A DNA stretch of 64,000 nucleotides from Bifidobacterium ruminantium DSM 6489 (GTDB taxonomy: Bacteria; Actinomycetota; Actinomycetes; Actinomycetales; Bifidobacteriaceae). The notes below the pieces were generated by a model, which saw only the letters and a list, made by a program, of their open reading frames with translations, was not told where the DNA came from and searched no databases. The stretch spans positions 124,001 through 188,000 of the forward strand of contig NZ_JDTK01000002.1 of NCBI RefSeq assembly GCF_000770925.1, read 5' to 3'. A program made the translations under genes and the position numbers. Shown here one piece after another: positions 18,022 to 27,378 of this stretch (within the stretch, counting starts at the first letter, position 1; the number at the start of each line of letters is the position of its first letter).

Positions 18022-19440
18022 TTATCGCAGAATCGCCGACAGTGCGTCCTGCAGCGTATCCACCTGCACCACGCCCAATCCCGGTATCGCAACGTTCTTG
18101 CGCAACGTCGGCACGACGGCGGTGGTGAAGCCCAGCCGGGCGGCCTCGCGAAGCCGATATTCCAGACGCGGCACCGGACGCACCTGGCCGGTCAACGAGA
18201 TTTCGCCGATCGCGCATGTCGTGCGGGCGATCGCCTTGGATTTCGCGGCGCTCGCCAAAGCCGCGGCAATCGCCAGATCGCAGCCCGGCTCGCGTGCCTG
18301 TCCGCCGGCGATCGTGGAAATGTACAGGTCGTTGGACAGCAGGTTGATGCCGCCGTGACGGTACAACACCGCCACCAGCATGGCGATGCGGTTGGAATCC
18401 ACGCCGTTCGCGGCACGTCGCGGCGTCGGCAGCACCGATTTGGTGACGAGCGATTGCACTTCGATCGGCAGGCTGCGGTGGCCGTCCAGCGTGAACGTCA
18501 CGCACGTGCCGTCCACCTGGGTTGTCTGCGCGCCGTTGCCGGTGGACAGGAACAGGCCGGACGGGTCGGTCACCTCCTCGATGCCCTCGCCGCTCATGTC
18601 GAAGCATCCGACCTCATCCGTCGGCCCGAAACGGTTCTTCACCGCGCGCAGCATGCGCAGCGCGGTCTCGGCGTCACCTTCGAACTGGCAGACCACATCC
18701 ACCAGATGCTCCAGCGTGCGAGGGCCCGCGATCGAGCCATCCTTGGTGACATGCCCCACCAGCAGCACCGGAATATCAAGCTTTTTGGCGGTGTCGATCA
18801 ACGCGCTCGCCACCTCGCGCACCTGCGTGGAGCCGCCGGAGATGCCGTCGACGTCCTGCGAGACGATGGTCTGCGCCGAATCGACGATGGCCAGCGAAGG
18901 CTTGAACCGTTCGATGAGCCCCAGCACCGTGGACAGATCGGTGGTGGAGGCGAGCAGCAGATTCGGTTCCATCGCGCCGATGCGTGACGCACGCATGTGT
19001 ACCTGCGCCTGCGATTCCTCGCCTGAGATGTACAGCACGGTGTTGCGTTCGCTTGCGAACGCCGTCAGCCGGGCCACGTTGCCCGCGGTTTCCAAAAGCA
19101 GCGTCGATTTGCCGATGCCCGGCTCGCCGGCGACCAGTGTGACCGATCCGGGCACGATGCCGCCGCCAAGCACGCGGTCGAATTCCGAAAATCCCGTGGC
19201 GATACGTGAGACGTTCTCCGTGCCTATTTCGGTGATCGGCCTGGCTTCGGATGCCGTGACGGGTTGCGGTTGCGTGCGGGACGTGCGTCCGGGTGCCGCG
19301 GTGCGGACGCCCGCCGATGGACGGGCCTCATGGAATTCCTCGATAGTGCCCCATTGGCCGCATTCGGGGCATCGGCCAAGCCATTTCGGGCCGCTCCAGC
19401 CACATTCTGAGCAGAGGAATTGTGAGGACGTCTTTGCCAT
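18022..19440 (-). CDS. radA: DNA repair protein RadA
   Basis: RadA is a RecA-like ATPase that promotes branch migration in recombinational repair. The 472-residue product has the N-terminal zinc finger (CSECGWSGPKWLGRCPECG), Walker A GEPGIGKSTLLL, the RadA-specific KNRFG motif and a C-terminal Lon-like domain. I place the start at 19440 (MAKTSSQFL). TATTGT on the minus strand (19448-19453) ends 7 nt before this ATG and no SD is present, which fits a leaderless start; ATG 19500 would add 20 residues. Convergent with ribF, 17 bp apart. Confidence 0.94.
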   Translation of the reverse strand: MAKTSSQFLCSECGWSGPKWLGRCPECGQWGTIEEFHEARPSAGVRTAAPGRTSRTQPQPVTASEARPITEIGTENVSRIATGFSEFDRVLGGGIVPGSVTLVAGEPGIGKSTLLLETAGNVARLTAFASERNTVLYISGEESQAQVHMRASRIGAMEPNLLLASTTDLSTVLGLIERFKPSLAIVDSAQTIVSQDVDGISGGSTQVREVASALIDTAKKLDIPVLLVGHVTKDGSIAGPRTLEHLVDVVCQFEGDAETALRMLRAVKNRFGPTDEVGCFDMSGEGIEEVTDPSGLFLSTGNGAQTTQVDGTCVTFTLDGHRSLPIEVQSLVTKSVLPTPRRAANGVDSNRIAMLVAVLYRHGGINLLSNDLYISTIAGGQAREPGCDLAIAAALASAAKSKAIARTTCAIGEISLTGQVRPVPRLEYRLREAARLGFTTAVVPTLRKNVAIPGLGVVQVDTLQDALSAILR

Positions 19441-19649
19441 ACGGCCGACAATACGGAGGTTTTGGGACAAGCTGTTCGCGGGCGGCATAGCGGACGACAT
19501 GGAAGGTCGTATGCGGGGCTATGCAAGGAGGTGCGTAAAACCATGTGGAAGGCACGATGAGCAAGGTCGCTCCGGACGTTTCGACATGGGCTTTTCCGTT
19601 CTCTTGAGGGCGCCCGTGCGAGTCTTATGTCTGTGAAACAATAACAAGC

Positions 19650-20306
19650 ATGTCTGATACGCAGAATTCCTCTTCCCATGGCAAATTGATCGCCGCCGTC
19701 CTTGCCGCGGCTCTTGTGGTCGTGCTCGCGCTGGTCTCCGCATTCGTGTGGCCCGGCTGGGCGCTGAACAAAGGCAACGGATCCGCCCAGTCCGGACAGC
19801 AGACCTCAAGCTCGTCGACCGGGACCAAGTCCGGCGGCAAGTCGAAAGGCGCCGCCAATGAGCCGACCACGCCGTCCATCGACGCCGTGGCTTTGCCGGA
19901 TGGAGCCAGCGAGCTGCTCAAGGCCATGCCGGATTCCGTGTTGAACTTCGCGCGCATCAAGGCCGACGAAGGCACGGCGTGGTCCAGTGCTTCCCCGGTC
20001 GAGGAATACACGCTGACCTATTCCACCGGCAAGACGGCGCAGGACATCACGCTTGAAGCGGCGCAGTGGTCCGACGCGAATAAGGCGAAGACCCAGTACG
20101 ACACGCTTGCCAAGGCGTTGACCGGCAAGGAGCTGGCAAGCGGCAACGTGAAGGTGTCCGGCAAGAACACCGGCACGTACAGCGTCAATCTCGACAACAA
20201 CGACGACAGCAAGGCCGTCGCCGTGTGGCAGAACGATACCGTGGTGTTCTACGCCACCGGAGCCAAGGCTTCCGTCCAGCGTTTCTACCAGCAGTTCCCC
20301 CTGTGA
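19650..20306 (+). CDS. Membrane-anchored extracytoplasmic protein of unknown function
   Basis: A 218-residue protein with one N-terminal membrane segment (residues about 12-35, LIAAVLAAALVVVLALVSAF). A Ser/Gly/Lys-rich linker and a folded domain of about 150 residues with EEYTLTYSTGKTAQDITLEAAQW follow. No cysteine lipobox was seen, so it is probably an uncleaved anchor. I do not recognise the domain. AACAAT at 19637-19642 ends 7 nt before the ATG, fitting a leaderless start. It is divergent from radA. Confidence 0.7.
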   Translation: MSDTQNSSSHGKLIAAVLAAALVVVLALVSAFVWPGWALNKGNGSAQSGQQTSSSSTGTKSGGKSKGAANEPTTPSIDAVALPDGASELLKAMPDSVLNFARIKADEGTAWSSASPVEEYTLTYSTGKTAQDITLEAAQWSDANKAKTQYDTLAKALTGKELASGNVKVSGKNTGTYSVNLDNNDDSKAVAVWQNDTVVFYATGAKASVQRFYQQFPL

Positions 20307-20476
20307 TTCGTGGGGGAGGCTGTGGTCGGATCGTCGCCGTCGCATGATGGAACGGTCGTGAATAAGGCACGATTTTCCACCATATGAATGCATGGGCGCG
20401 TATTCGTCCCCGAAGCGGTGTAGTATTGGGCAAGTTGCAAACTTTTACCCTTTGAGTTTAAGGAACGGAGGCTGAG

Positions 20477-20566
20477 ATGGGCTCGGTCATCAAGAAGCGC
20501 CGCAAGCGCATGAGCAAGAAGAAGCATCGCAAACTGCTTCGTAAGACTCGCCACCAGCGCAAGTAG
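20477..20566 (+). CDS. 30S ribosomal protein bS22 (AURKAIP1/COX24-domain small protein)
   Basis: A 29-residue, highly basic product beginning MGSVIKKRRKRMSKKKHRKL and ending RKTRHQRK. It is the actinobacterial small-subunit protein bS22, nearly identical to the 33-residue mycobacterial form but missing its last few residues. GGAACGGAGG lies 6 bp before the ATG and a strong terminator follows, so it is a stand-alone gene. It is short enough to be missed by default gene-length cut-offs. Confidence 0.92.
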   Translation: MGSVIKKRRKRMSKKKHRKLLRKTRHQRK

Positions 20567-20596
20567 TCTTCAGACGCGTGTGAAGCGTCCGCTCAA

Positions 20597-20636
20597 AACA
20601 AAATCCCGCATCTCCTTTCGGAGGCGCGGGATTTTT
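20597..20636 (+). terminator. Bidirectional terminator between bS22 gene and rpiA
   Basis: AAATCCCGC...GCGGGATTT with an inner CTCC/GGAG pairing. TTTTT follows on the + strand and an A-rich stretch precedes it, so it can end both the bS22 transcript and the convergent rpiA transcript. Confidence 0.92.
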
Positions 20637-20713
20637 GCTATGTGATTCTGTGTGATTCCGCTATACGCGGCCGACGGAGGTTCCGTCGGCCGACCGGAAT
20701 CACTTTCTGTGAG

Positions 20714-21415
20714 TCACTTCTTGTTCGGATTATCCAGGATGCGCGGGCCGTTCGGGTCGCCGACGATGACCTGGTCCACCATATTCAGGAACAGGCCGTG
20801 CTCGACCACGCCGACCGTGGTGATGAGATCCTGTGCGAGTTCCTGCGGATGGTCGATGCGGTCGAGATGCAGGTCGACCACGAAGTTGTTCTCATCGGTG
20901 CGGACCTCCTTGCCGTCCGCATCCAGACGCAGCACCGGCTTGTAGCCCTTGGCCTCGAACTTCTTGATGACCTGGCCTGCGCCGAACGGAATCACCTCGA
21001 CCGGCAGCGGGAACTTGCCGATGGTGTCGACGACCTTGGACTCGTCCACAATCCACACGATCTTGTTGGAGTTGGTGGCCACGATCTTCTCCCACAGCAG
21101 AGCGGCGCCGCCGCCCTTGATGCCGTTGAAGTTCTTGTCCACTTCGTCGGCGCCGTCGATGGTCACGTCGATGTGGTCGACGTCATCGATGTCAACGATC
21201 TTGATGCCGTAGCCTTCGGCCTGTTCCTGGGTGCGGCGGGAGGTGGTGACGCCCGTGAACTCGAGGCCCTCCTCTTTGACGCGACGGCCGAGCTCGTCGA
21301 CCAGGAAACGCACGGTCGAGCCGGTGCCCAGACCTGCGATCATGCCACTGTGAATCAGCTTTGCAGCCTCGATGCCGGCCGCCTTCTTCAGCGCGTCCTG
21401 CTGTGCCTTGTCCAT
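20714..21415 (-). CDS. rpiA: Ribose-5-phosphate isomerase A
   Basis: Interconverts ribose 5-phosphate and ribulose 5-phosphate in the pentose phosphate and bifid-shunt pathways. The 233-residue protein has the phosphate-loop [16 protein letters not shown], the catalytic-site DGADEVD and [14 protein letters not shown]. The ATG at 21415 ([11 protein letters not shown]) follows AAGGAGGATC; a longer frame to 21451 lacks such a site. It lies 183 bp downstream of the RNase H gene in the same orientation. Confidence 0.96.
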   Translation of the reverse strand: MDKAQQDALKKAAGIEAAKLIHSGMIAGLGTGSTVRFLVDELGRRVKEEGLEFTGVTTSRRTQEQAEGYGIKIVDIDDVDHIDVTIDGADEVDKNFNGIKGGGAALLWEKIVATNSNKIVWIVDESKVVDTIGKFPLPVEVIPFGAGQVIKKFEAKGYKPVLRLDADGKEVRTDENNFVVDLHLDRIDHPQELAQDLITTVGVVEHGLFLNMVDQVIVGDPNGPRILDNPNKK

Positions 21416-21598
21416 GATCCTCCTTCGATATGGGGTTAAGACCGTCTCCATACTATCGGATGCGTTGATTTTCGGGGCGGAAATGGTGTGGCTTGCGTCG
21501 TTCGTACGCAGATGTGGACATGGATTGTTTCACAAGGTGTTTCACGATGGGTTCCATGGTGGAACCTGTGATATGCGTGGCATTGCGCGGCCTTCGGA

Positions 21599-22870
21599 TC
21601 AGCTGTGCTTGACCGCGAACGGCGCTTCGTCCAGTATCAGCGTGCCATCGCCGTCCACATATCCCTCCACTGCGATGTAGCCACGGATCAGGCGCGGCTT
21701 GCCGTCGAAGGTCGGGCTGGAATTCGGCGGGGGAGAGAAGCGCACCGTGCCCGATACCGACAGGCCCGATGGGCTTTTGCGATGCGGCAGTTTCGGCAGA
21801 TTCCGCGATTGCCTGGCGTCTTCCGTGGCCGTCTGGCCGGTTTGAGAAGTCGTGGCGTCGGTTTGATCCGGCTTCGCGCTGTTTTCCGTTTCGTCCGATT
21901 CCGAACCGGTTTCCGAGACGTCCGTTCCATCCTTTGCGGCCTCGTCCTCTTCGCCGTCCTCGCGCGGGAAGTAGTCATGTTTGACCAGCATCTGCGCATA
22001 CGATTGGTGCGGTTCTTGCGATTCCTCCGTGGACGAGCCTTCGGCGGACGGTTCCGCTGCGGAAGCCGGGCCAAGCGCCGTCGTCTCCACCGCATCGTCG
22101 GCTTCCGTCGCGTCGCCATCGGACGATTGGCCGAAATCCGCAAGATCGTCGGGAACGCCTTCCGGCTGTGCCAGCATGTCGGCGATCGAACGCGGCTTCG
22201 CGCCGCCGTCCGCGCCATTCGCGCCGTGAACGCCGGAATCGGAGGAGGAATCGCCCTGCCCGCGTCCCATGTGGTATTCGGCGGCGCTGATCGTGCCGTC
22301 CATCAGCATGCGCGCGTCCTCGGGAACATCCGTGCCGCGCGAATACTCGGAAGCCAGCAACGACTTCCAGCCTTCCAACGGCAGATAGCCTTCGCGCACG
22401 TGCGAACGGCAGTCGCCCGCGTAGGTGCGTGCAAGCTCGTCCACCTTCTCATTGCCGGCATTGCCCGCGTGTCCCTTGACCCAGACGAAGCGCACCGAAC
22501 CGGCTCTGTGCCCGATCTCGTCATCGATGGCGCGAATCAGGTCGGCGTTCTTCACCGGTTTCTTCTGTGAATTCTTCCATCCATTGCGTTTCCAACCCTG
22601 CACCCACTTGGTGGAGCAGTTGATCGCATACTGCGAATCGGTTTCGATTATGAGTTCCTCGGAACCGGGATGTGCGCGCAAGGCCTCCAGCACGGCGCAT
22701 AGCTCGCCGATCTGGTTGGTGCCGTTCGTGGCGCCGCCGGCATCGCAATCGCCGGCATGCTCGTGTCCTGGCCGTCCGCCCGCGGCGGGTTCATGGTCGG
22801 CCCATGCCCAGCCCATCGGGCCGTTCGGGTTGCCAAGAGCGGAACCATCTGTGGAAACCGTAATCGTCAT
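21599..22870 (-). CDS. RNase H domain protein with long C-terminal extension
   Basis: The first ~150 of 423 residues form an RNase HI domain that should cleave RNA in RNA-DNA hybrids. All four acidic catalytic residues are present: Asp in STDGSALGNP, Glu in ELCAVLEAL, Asp in ETDSQYAI and Asp in KGHAGNAGNEKVDELA. Residues 150-230 continue a globular region, 230-360 are acidic low complexity, and the last 65 residues look folded (GKPRLIRGYIAVEGYVDGDG). Standard RNase HI is about 155 residues, so the extra part is unusual. MTITVSTDG at 22870 is chosen over upstream starts because AGAAGG precedes it. Confidence 0.88.
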   Translation of the reverse strand: MTITVSTDGSALGNPNGPMGWAWADHEPAAGGRPGHEHAGDCDAGGATNGTNQIGELCAVLEALRAHPGSEELIIETDSQYAINCSTKWVQGWKRNGWKNSQKKPVKNADLIRAIDDEIGHRAGSVRFVWVKGHAGNAGNEKVDELARTYAGDCRSHVREGYLPLEGWKSLLASEYSRGTDVPEDARMLMDGTISAAEYHMGRGQGDSSSDSGVHGANGADGGAKPRSIADMLAQPEGVPDDLADFGQSSDGDATEADDAVETTALGPASAAEPSAEGSSTEESQEPHQSYAQMLVKHDYFPREDGEEDEAAKDGTDVSETGSESDETENSAKPDQTDATTSQTGQTATEDARQSRNLPKLPHRKSPSGLSVSGTVRFSPPPNSSPTFDGKPRLIRGYIAVEGYVDGDGTLILDEAPFAVKHS

Positions 22871-22923
22871 GCCTTCTACCCTACGAAAGCCGCGCGACGC
22901 GAAGCATCCGGTCGTATCGCACG

Positions 22924-24298
22924 TCAATCATCCAGACACAACATGACGGAGGCGCGGAACACACCGTCGCCGTAATCGAACGTGGCCGTGCCATGATGCC
23001 GCTCGGCGGTCTCGCGCACGGTGGCGGTGCCCAGTCCGTTGCCGCCATGCTTCGTGGAGGCGAAGCCGTCGTCGATCCGTGTGATGTCGGTTTTGTCGGC
23101 ATCGTAGGTGTTGTCCACCGTGATGAACAGCGCCGATGGCGGACCGGGACGGTATTGGACGCGCATTTTTAGCCGTTTGCATCCGCTGGTCTGCCGGGTG
23201 ATGGCGTCCGTGGCGTTCTCCAGCAGATTGCCGACCATCGAGCAGAGCTCCGCGTTGTTGATGCCGATGTATTGCGGAACCGACGCCTTGACATCCACGT
23301 CCGCTCCCAGATGCCGGATCCAGTCGCAGTAATAGACCAGCACGGCGTTGAGCGACGTGTGCTCGCAGTACTGCATCGGCGCCGGCTGCAGCAGATGGTG
23401 CTTCGACGCCTCCTCCAGATACGAGCGGATGCCGTCCATGTCGTCGTCGGCCGCCAGCGCCTGCAGGGAATGGATGTGGTGGCGCACATTGTGCTTGATC
23501 TGACGCGCCTCCCGGATGCGTTCGTCCATATGCTGCAGCTGCAGCGTCTGCATGGCCTCGTAATGCTCCCGCCTGTGCGCCTCGAGCAGGCTGTCCGACT
23601 GCTTGATCATGTACCAGATAAGGAAGTACGCCAAAGCCATGAACAAGGTGTAGAACACCGCCACGGTGAACGCTATCTCCAGCACGCGCGCGTCCAGCAG
23701 CGACGAATTGTCTGCGGGCAGGCACCACACCACGATCGATGTGGAGATGAAGGGGGAAAAGCCAGATGGTCCGCCAGAAGTCCTTGTTGATGGACGGGGA
23801 GTCGAAGGTGCTTGGAATGGAGTCGTGCAGCGGATGCCACAGGGAGAGCAGCGCGACGATGTCAAGCAGCAGCAGGGTGGTCAGTCCCGGCCAGCCGACG
23901 CGCAGATTGACGGATTGGGTGCCGAGCGCCGCCACGTCGATGACGAGCGACACATAATAGATGATCGCCACCATGTAGGATGCGGTGGCCACGATGAGCA
24001 GCAGTTGCCTCCATGGCAACTCGGACAGCCATTTGAAGACCAGCAGCACGATTGGCGTGGTCGGAAGGACCGTCCACAGCGAGGGGATGTTCAGTGCGCA
24101 GCACAGCGCTCCGCACAGCAGGAACCAGATCAGGCCGGAGAGCATGATCAGCGCGCCGCTGCGACGGGGATTGTCCATATGGTCCCACGCCATGATGAGA
24201 CACAGCGCCAGTCCTGCAAGCGCGTTGAACTGCTCTCCGACGGCGAAGAACAGGGATGATGGGTTGATCTGGGCGAGGTCCGCGAACAGGATGTGCAT
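22924..24298 (-). pseudogene. GHKL (AgrC/LytS-like) sensor histidine kinase, frameshifted
   Basis: The first half (from ATG 24298) encodes a polytopic membrane sensor with about six helices ending in DFWRTIWLFP. The second half continues in another frame as ISTSIVVWCLPAD, a last membrane segment, then a linker with ARQIKHNVRHHIHSLQAL (His box) and a GHKL ATPase (NLLENATDAI, GGNGLGTATV). The frame is lost at five G residues on the + strand (23752-23756). Removing one base restores a single frame of 457 codons. This may be a real disruption, phase variation or a sequencing error. The start lies 1 nt after the regulator stop codon, so the two are translationally coupled. Confidence 0.85.
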
Positions 24299-24299
24299 G

Positions 24300-25094
24300 T
24301 CAGTCCTCCGTCCGCATGCGGGTGAACGTGTATTCCGCATATGCGCGGCAGGTGGAGGTCACCATCGTCTTCGTGATGGGGATGCGTCTGCCGCCTTTCA
24401 TGACGAATTGCGCGTTGACGATGCCGGACACGTAGTCGAAGTTGACGAGCACGCCGCGCGCGGTGCGGTAGAAATTGTCGAAGACGGTGAGCCGTTGTTC
24501 CACGTCGGAGAAATTGGTGCGGATGCGGGTCCGCGTGCCGTCCGAGAAGGTGAATTCCACGTAGTGCGCGTTGGACAGCGCGCAGACGATGAGCCGCCGG
24601 TCCATGGTGATGGCGGGATTGCCGAACGCCACATGCCAATTGGGATTCACAGTGCCGGGCGTCCGCGCCGTACCCGGATGTGCGGATGGGAATCTCGATT
24701 CGAGTTGTTTCCCGACGTGTTCCATGGTGGCGTCGAAGGTTTTGCGGTCGACGGGTTTGAGCAGGTATCCGCTTGCCTGCACCTCATAGCCGAGCACCGC
24801 GAAATCGCTGCTGGATGTGATGAACACGATCGCGCAGTCATCGTCCTGCCGGCGAAGCAGCCGCGCTATGTCCAGACCGGTGGCGGCGTGCGGCGATGCC
24901 TCGTCGTCGGTGAGATAGCAGTCGAGCAGCAGCAGGTCGTATCGCTTTTTCCTCCAGCTTGCGATGAATGAGCCCGCGTCGGCGAAGGAGTCGCAGACCA
25001 TGTCCCCACCATGTCCGTGGCCGAAATAGTCCGCGCACATGGCTGCAATCTGCTCGCGTTCGGCGGCGTGGTCCTCGACGATGGCAATGCGCAC
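24300..25094 (-). CDS. LytTR-type (AgrA-like) response regulator
   Basis: A 264-residue regulator. The receiver domain starts RIAIVEDHAAEREQIAAM with the phospho-acceptor Asp in LLLLDCYLTDDEA, and the LytTR DNA-binding domain contains NAHYVEFTFSDGTRTRI and a helix near LTVFDNFYRTARGVLVN. GTG at 25094 follows GGAAGGAGGGAA; longer in-frame starts lack that site. It precedes the frameshifted kinase gene by 1 nt. LytTR regulators usually control cell-surface or bacteriocin genes. No peptide pheromone gene was found nearby. Confidence 0.92.
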   Translation of the reverse strand: MRIAIVEDHAAEREQIAAMCADYFGHGHGGDMVCDSFADAGSFIASWRKKRYDLLLLDCYLTDDEASPHAATGLDIARLLRRQDDDCAIVFITSSSDFAVLGYEVQASGYLLKPVDRKTFDATMEHVGKQLESRFPSAHPGTARTPGTVNPNWHVAFGNPAITMDRRLIVCALSNAHYVEFTFSDGTRTRIRTNFSDVEQRLTVFDNFYRTARGVLVNFDYVSGIVNAQFVMKGGRRIPITKTMVTSTCRAYAEYTFTRMRTED

Positions 25095-25270
25095 GTTCCC
25101 TCCTTCCGGTGATTTCCGGCTGACATGCGTTGTCCGCGCCGGCCGTTTTGCCTGTTCTGTTTCCAGCGTACCGGGAGAGGGAAATACGGGGTGCGGCGAA
25201 CGGCGCGTTTCATGCCAGAAAACCGCGTTTCGTGCCATGCTCGTCGCTTTGTGGGACGGGGCGATATAGC

Positions 25271-25329
25271 CGCATGTATGGCGAAAGGCCCGTTCCACGG
25301 ATGGGAACGGGCCTTTCGCCATACATGCG
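25271..25329 (-). terminator. Perfect 26-bp inverted repeat downstream of pgm
   Basis: The arms at 25271-25296 and 25304-25329 are perfectly complementary over 26 bp with a 7-nt loop; the inner part reads GGCGAAAGGCCCGTTCC. It lies between the pgm stop and the regulator start. It probably ends the pgm transcript although no long T-run is present. Confidence 0.75.
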
Positions 25330-25380
25330 TCATGCCGTCATCGCATGCCTTGCGTCATCGCTCGGTATGACGGCGCCGCA

Positions 25381-27057
25381 TCACTCGGCCAGGGCCTTGT
25401 CCACGACCTCAGTGGCCTCGGCGAGCACCTTGTCCAGAGCCTCGGGGGACTCGAAGGACTCGGCGTACACCTTGTAGATGTTCTCGGTGCCGGACGGACG
25501 GGCGGCGAACCAGTTGTCCTTGGTGGTGACCTTCAGGCCGCCGATCTTGGCGTGGTTGCCCGGAGCCTCGGTGAGCTTGGCGGTAATGTCCTCGCCCGCC
25601 AGCTGCGTGGCTTCGACGTCGTCGCCGGTGAGCTTGGCGAACTTCTGCTTCTGCTCAAGGGTGGTCGGGGTGTCGACGCGCTTGTACCAGCTTTCGCCGA
25701 AGCGCTCGACCTGCTCCTGGTGCAGCTGTGCCGGGTTCTTGCCGGTCTTGGCGGTGATCTCGGCGGCCAGCAGGTCGGGGATCAGACCGTCCTTGTCGGT
25801 GGTCCACACGCGGCCGTCCTTGCGCAGGAAGGACATGCCGGAGCTCTCCTCGCCGCCGAAAGCGACTTCGCCCTTGAACAGCGGATCCACGAACCACTTG
25901 AAGCCGACCGGAACCTCGACGAGCTTGGCGTTGATGGACGCGGCCACGCGGTCGATCAGGGAGGAGGAGACGAGTGTCTTGCCGATGCCGGCGTTCTCCG
26001 GCCAGCCCGGGCGGTTGCCGCCGAACAGGTACTCCACGCACACGGCGATGTAGTGGTTCGGGTTCATGACGCCCCAGTTTGGGCAGACGATGCCGTGGCG
26101 ATCGGCGTCCGGATCGGTGCCGCCGACCAGATCGTACTTGTCCCACGCGCCGTTGTTGAGGGAATCGACCAGACCCTTCATGGCGTACGGGGAACTCGGA
26201 TCCATACGGATCTTTCCGTCATGGTCGATGGTCATGAAGCTCCAGGTCGGGTCGACCTGCGGGCGCACCACGTCGATGGTCAGGTTGTACTTCTCGTTCA
26301 TGAGCGGCCAGTAGTTGACCGAAGCGCCGCCGAGCGGATCGATGCCCAGGCGCACGCCGGAGGAACGGATCACGTCGAAGTCGATGACGTTCTCCAGATC
26401 GGACACGTAGTGCTCACGGAAGTCGAAGCGCTCGACCAGATCGGACTTGATGGCCTGCTCGAACGGCACGCGCTTGACGTTCTTGAAGTCGCCGAGCAGT
26501 TCGTTGGCGCGATCGGCGATGGCGTTGGTGACGTCGGCCGGGGCCGGGCCGCCGGTGACCGGGTCGTACTTGAAGCCGCCGTCGGTGGGCGGGTTGTGGG
26601 ACGGGGTGACGACGATGCCGTCAGCGAGGCCGTCGCCGGTGAAGCGCTGGGTGCCGTCGGCCGCACGGTTGTGGGTCAGGATGGCCTGGGAGACGACCGG
26701 GGTCGGGGTGAAGTCGTCGCGGGAGTCGATACGCACGCGCACGCCGTTGGCGACGAGCACTTCGATGGCGGTCTTCCAAGCCGGTTCGGACAGGGCGTGG
26801 GTGTCGCGGCCGATGTACAGCGGGCCGGTGACGCCGGCCTTCTTGCGGTATTCGGCGATGGCCTGGGTGATGGCGACGATGTGGGCCTCGTTGAACGAGG
26901 TCTTCAGGGACGATCCGCGATGGCCGGAGGTGCCGAAGGAGACACGCTGTTCCGGGATGTTGGGATCGGGGACGACGTCATAGTACTTGCCGATGACCTC
27001 GTCGACGTTGATCAGATCTGCTGGGGTGGCGGGCATTCCCGCATTTTTTGCAACCAT
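25381..27057 (-). CDS. pgm: Phosphoglucomutase (alpha-D-glucose phosphate-specific)
   Basis: Interconverts glucose 1-phosphate and glucose 6-phosphate, linking the Leloir pathway and glycogen to the bifid shunt. The 558-residue protein has [20 protein letters not shown] near the N-terminus, the active-site serine loop [12 protein letters not shown] and the metal-binding [11 protein letters not shown]. The C-terminal phosphate-binding loop is [16 protein letters not shown] start at ATG 27057 ([12 protein letters not shown]). CACAAT on the minus strand ends 7 nt upstream and no SD is present, suggesting a leaderless mRNA. ATG 27066 is an alternative. Confidence 0.96.
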   Translation of the reverse strand: MVAKNAGMPATPADLINVDEVIGKYYDVVPDPNIPEQRVSFGTSGHRGSSLKTSFNEAHIVAITQAIAEYRKKAGVTGPLYIGRDTHALSEPAWKTAIEVLVANGVRVRIDSRDDFTPTPVVSQAILTHNRAADGTQRFTGDGLADGIVVTPSHNPPTDGGFKYDPVTGGPAPADVTNAIADRANELLGDFKNVKRVPFEQAIKSDLVERFDFREHYVSDLENVIDFDVIRSSGVRLGIDPLGGASVNYWPLMNEKYNLTIDVVRPQVDPTWSFMTIDHDGKIRMDPSSPYAMKGLVDSLNNGAWDKYDLVGGTDPDADRHGIVCPNWGVMNPNHYIAVCVEYLFGGNRPGWPENAGIGKTLVSSSLIDRVAASINAKLVEVPVGFKWFVDPLFKGEVAFGGEESSGMSFLRKDGRVWTTDKDGLIPDLLAAEITAKTGKNPAQLHQEQVERFGESWYKRVDTPTTLEQKQKFAKLTGDDVEATQLAGEDITAKLTEAPGNHAKIGGLKVTTKDNWFAARPSGTENIYKVYAESFESPEALDKVLAEATEVVDKALAE

Positions 27058-27230
27058 AGTCAACATTGTGCCACGCGTGCATGTCCAATCGGCGCAATCG
27101 TCCCATTATGTGCGATGAATACGTTTTCTTTTTTGGCTGATTTCGGCGTGTCTCATATGTGGCCGGGGCTTTGCGTGGTTTGCTGACGGGCGATTTGCCA
27201 ATATCGTGTTGGTCGTGTATTGTCTTACCT

Positions 27231-27318
27231 GATTCGACTCATGCAGGGTTGCAAGTCAACTTTTTAAGACGCAAGACCTGAGATGTGGCATTGCTATGCC
27301 ATGTCTCGGGTCTTTTTT
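27231..27318 (+). promoter_or_regulatory. Antiterminator (RAT-like) leader and conditional terminator before the PTS gene
   Basis: A terminator (GACCTGAGATGTGGCA pairing with ATGCCATGTCTCGGGTC, then TTTTTT, 27274-27318) lies about 60 nt before the PTS start and would block its transcription. Upstream, GATTCGACTCATGCAGGGTTGCAAG (27231-27255) resembles the ribonucleic antiterminator targets of BglG/LicT proteins. The gene after the PTS encodes such a protein. The RAT assignment is by resemblance only; the terminator is clear. The rest of 27058-27378 holds the promoters of pgm and this leader. Confidence 0.7.
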
Positions 27319-27378
27319 GTTGCGCGGCAGCCAGGATTGCATGATCGGGACGGTTGAAAGGAAAAGAAAGGAATCAGG

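Noticed and set aside
25345-27186. A + strand open frame of about 613 codons opposite pgm.
   Set aside because: Shadow of a strongly supported phosphoglucomutase gene; Val/Gly/Asp-rich with no homology signal and no ribosome-binding site.
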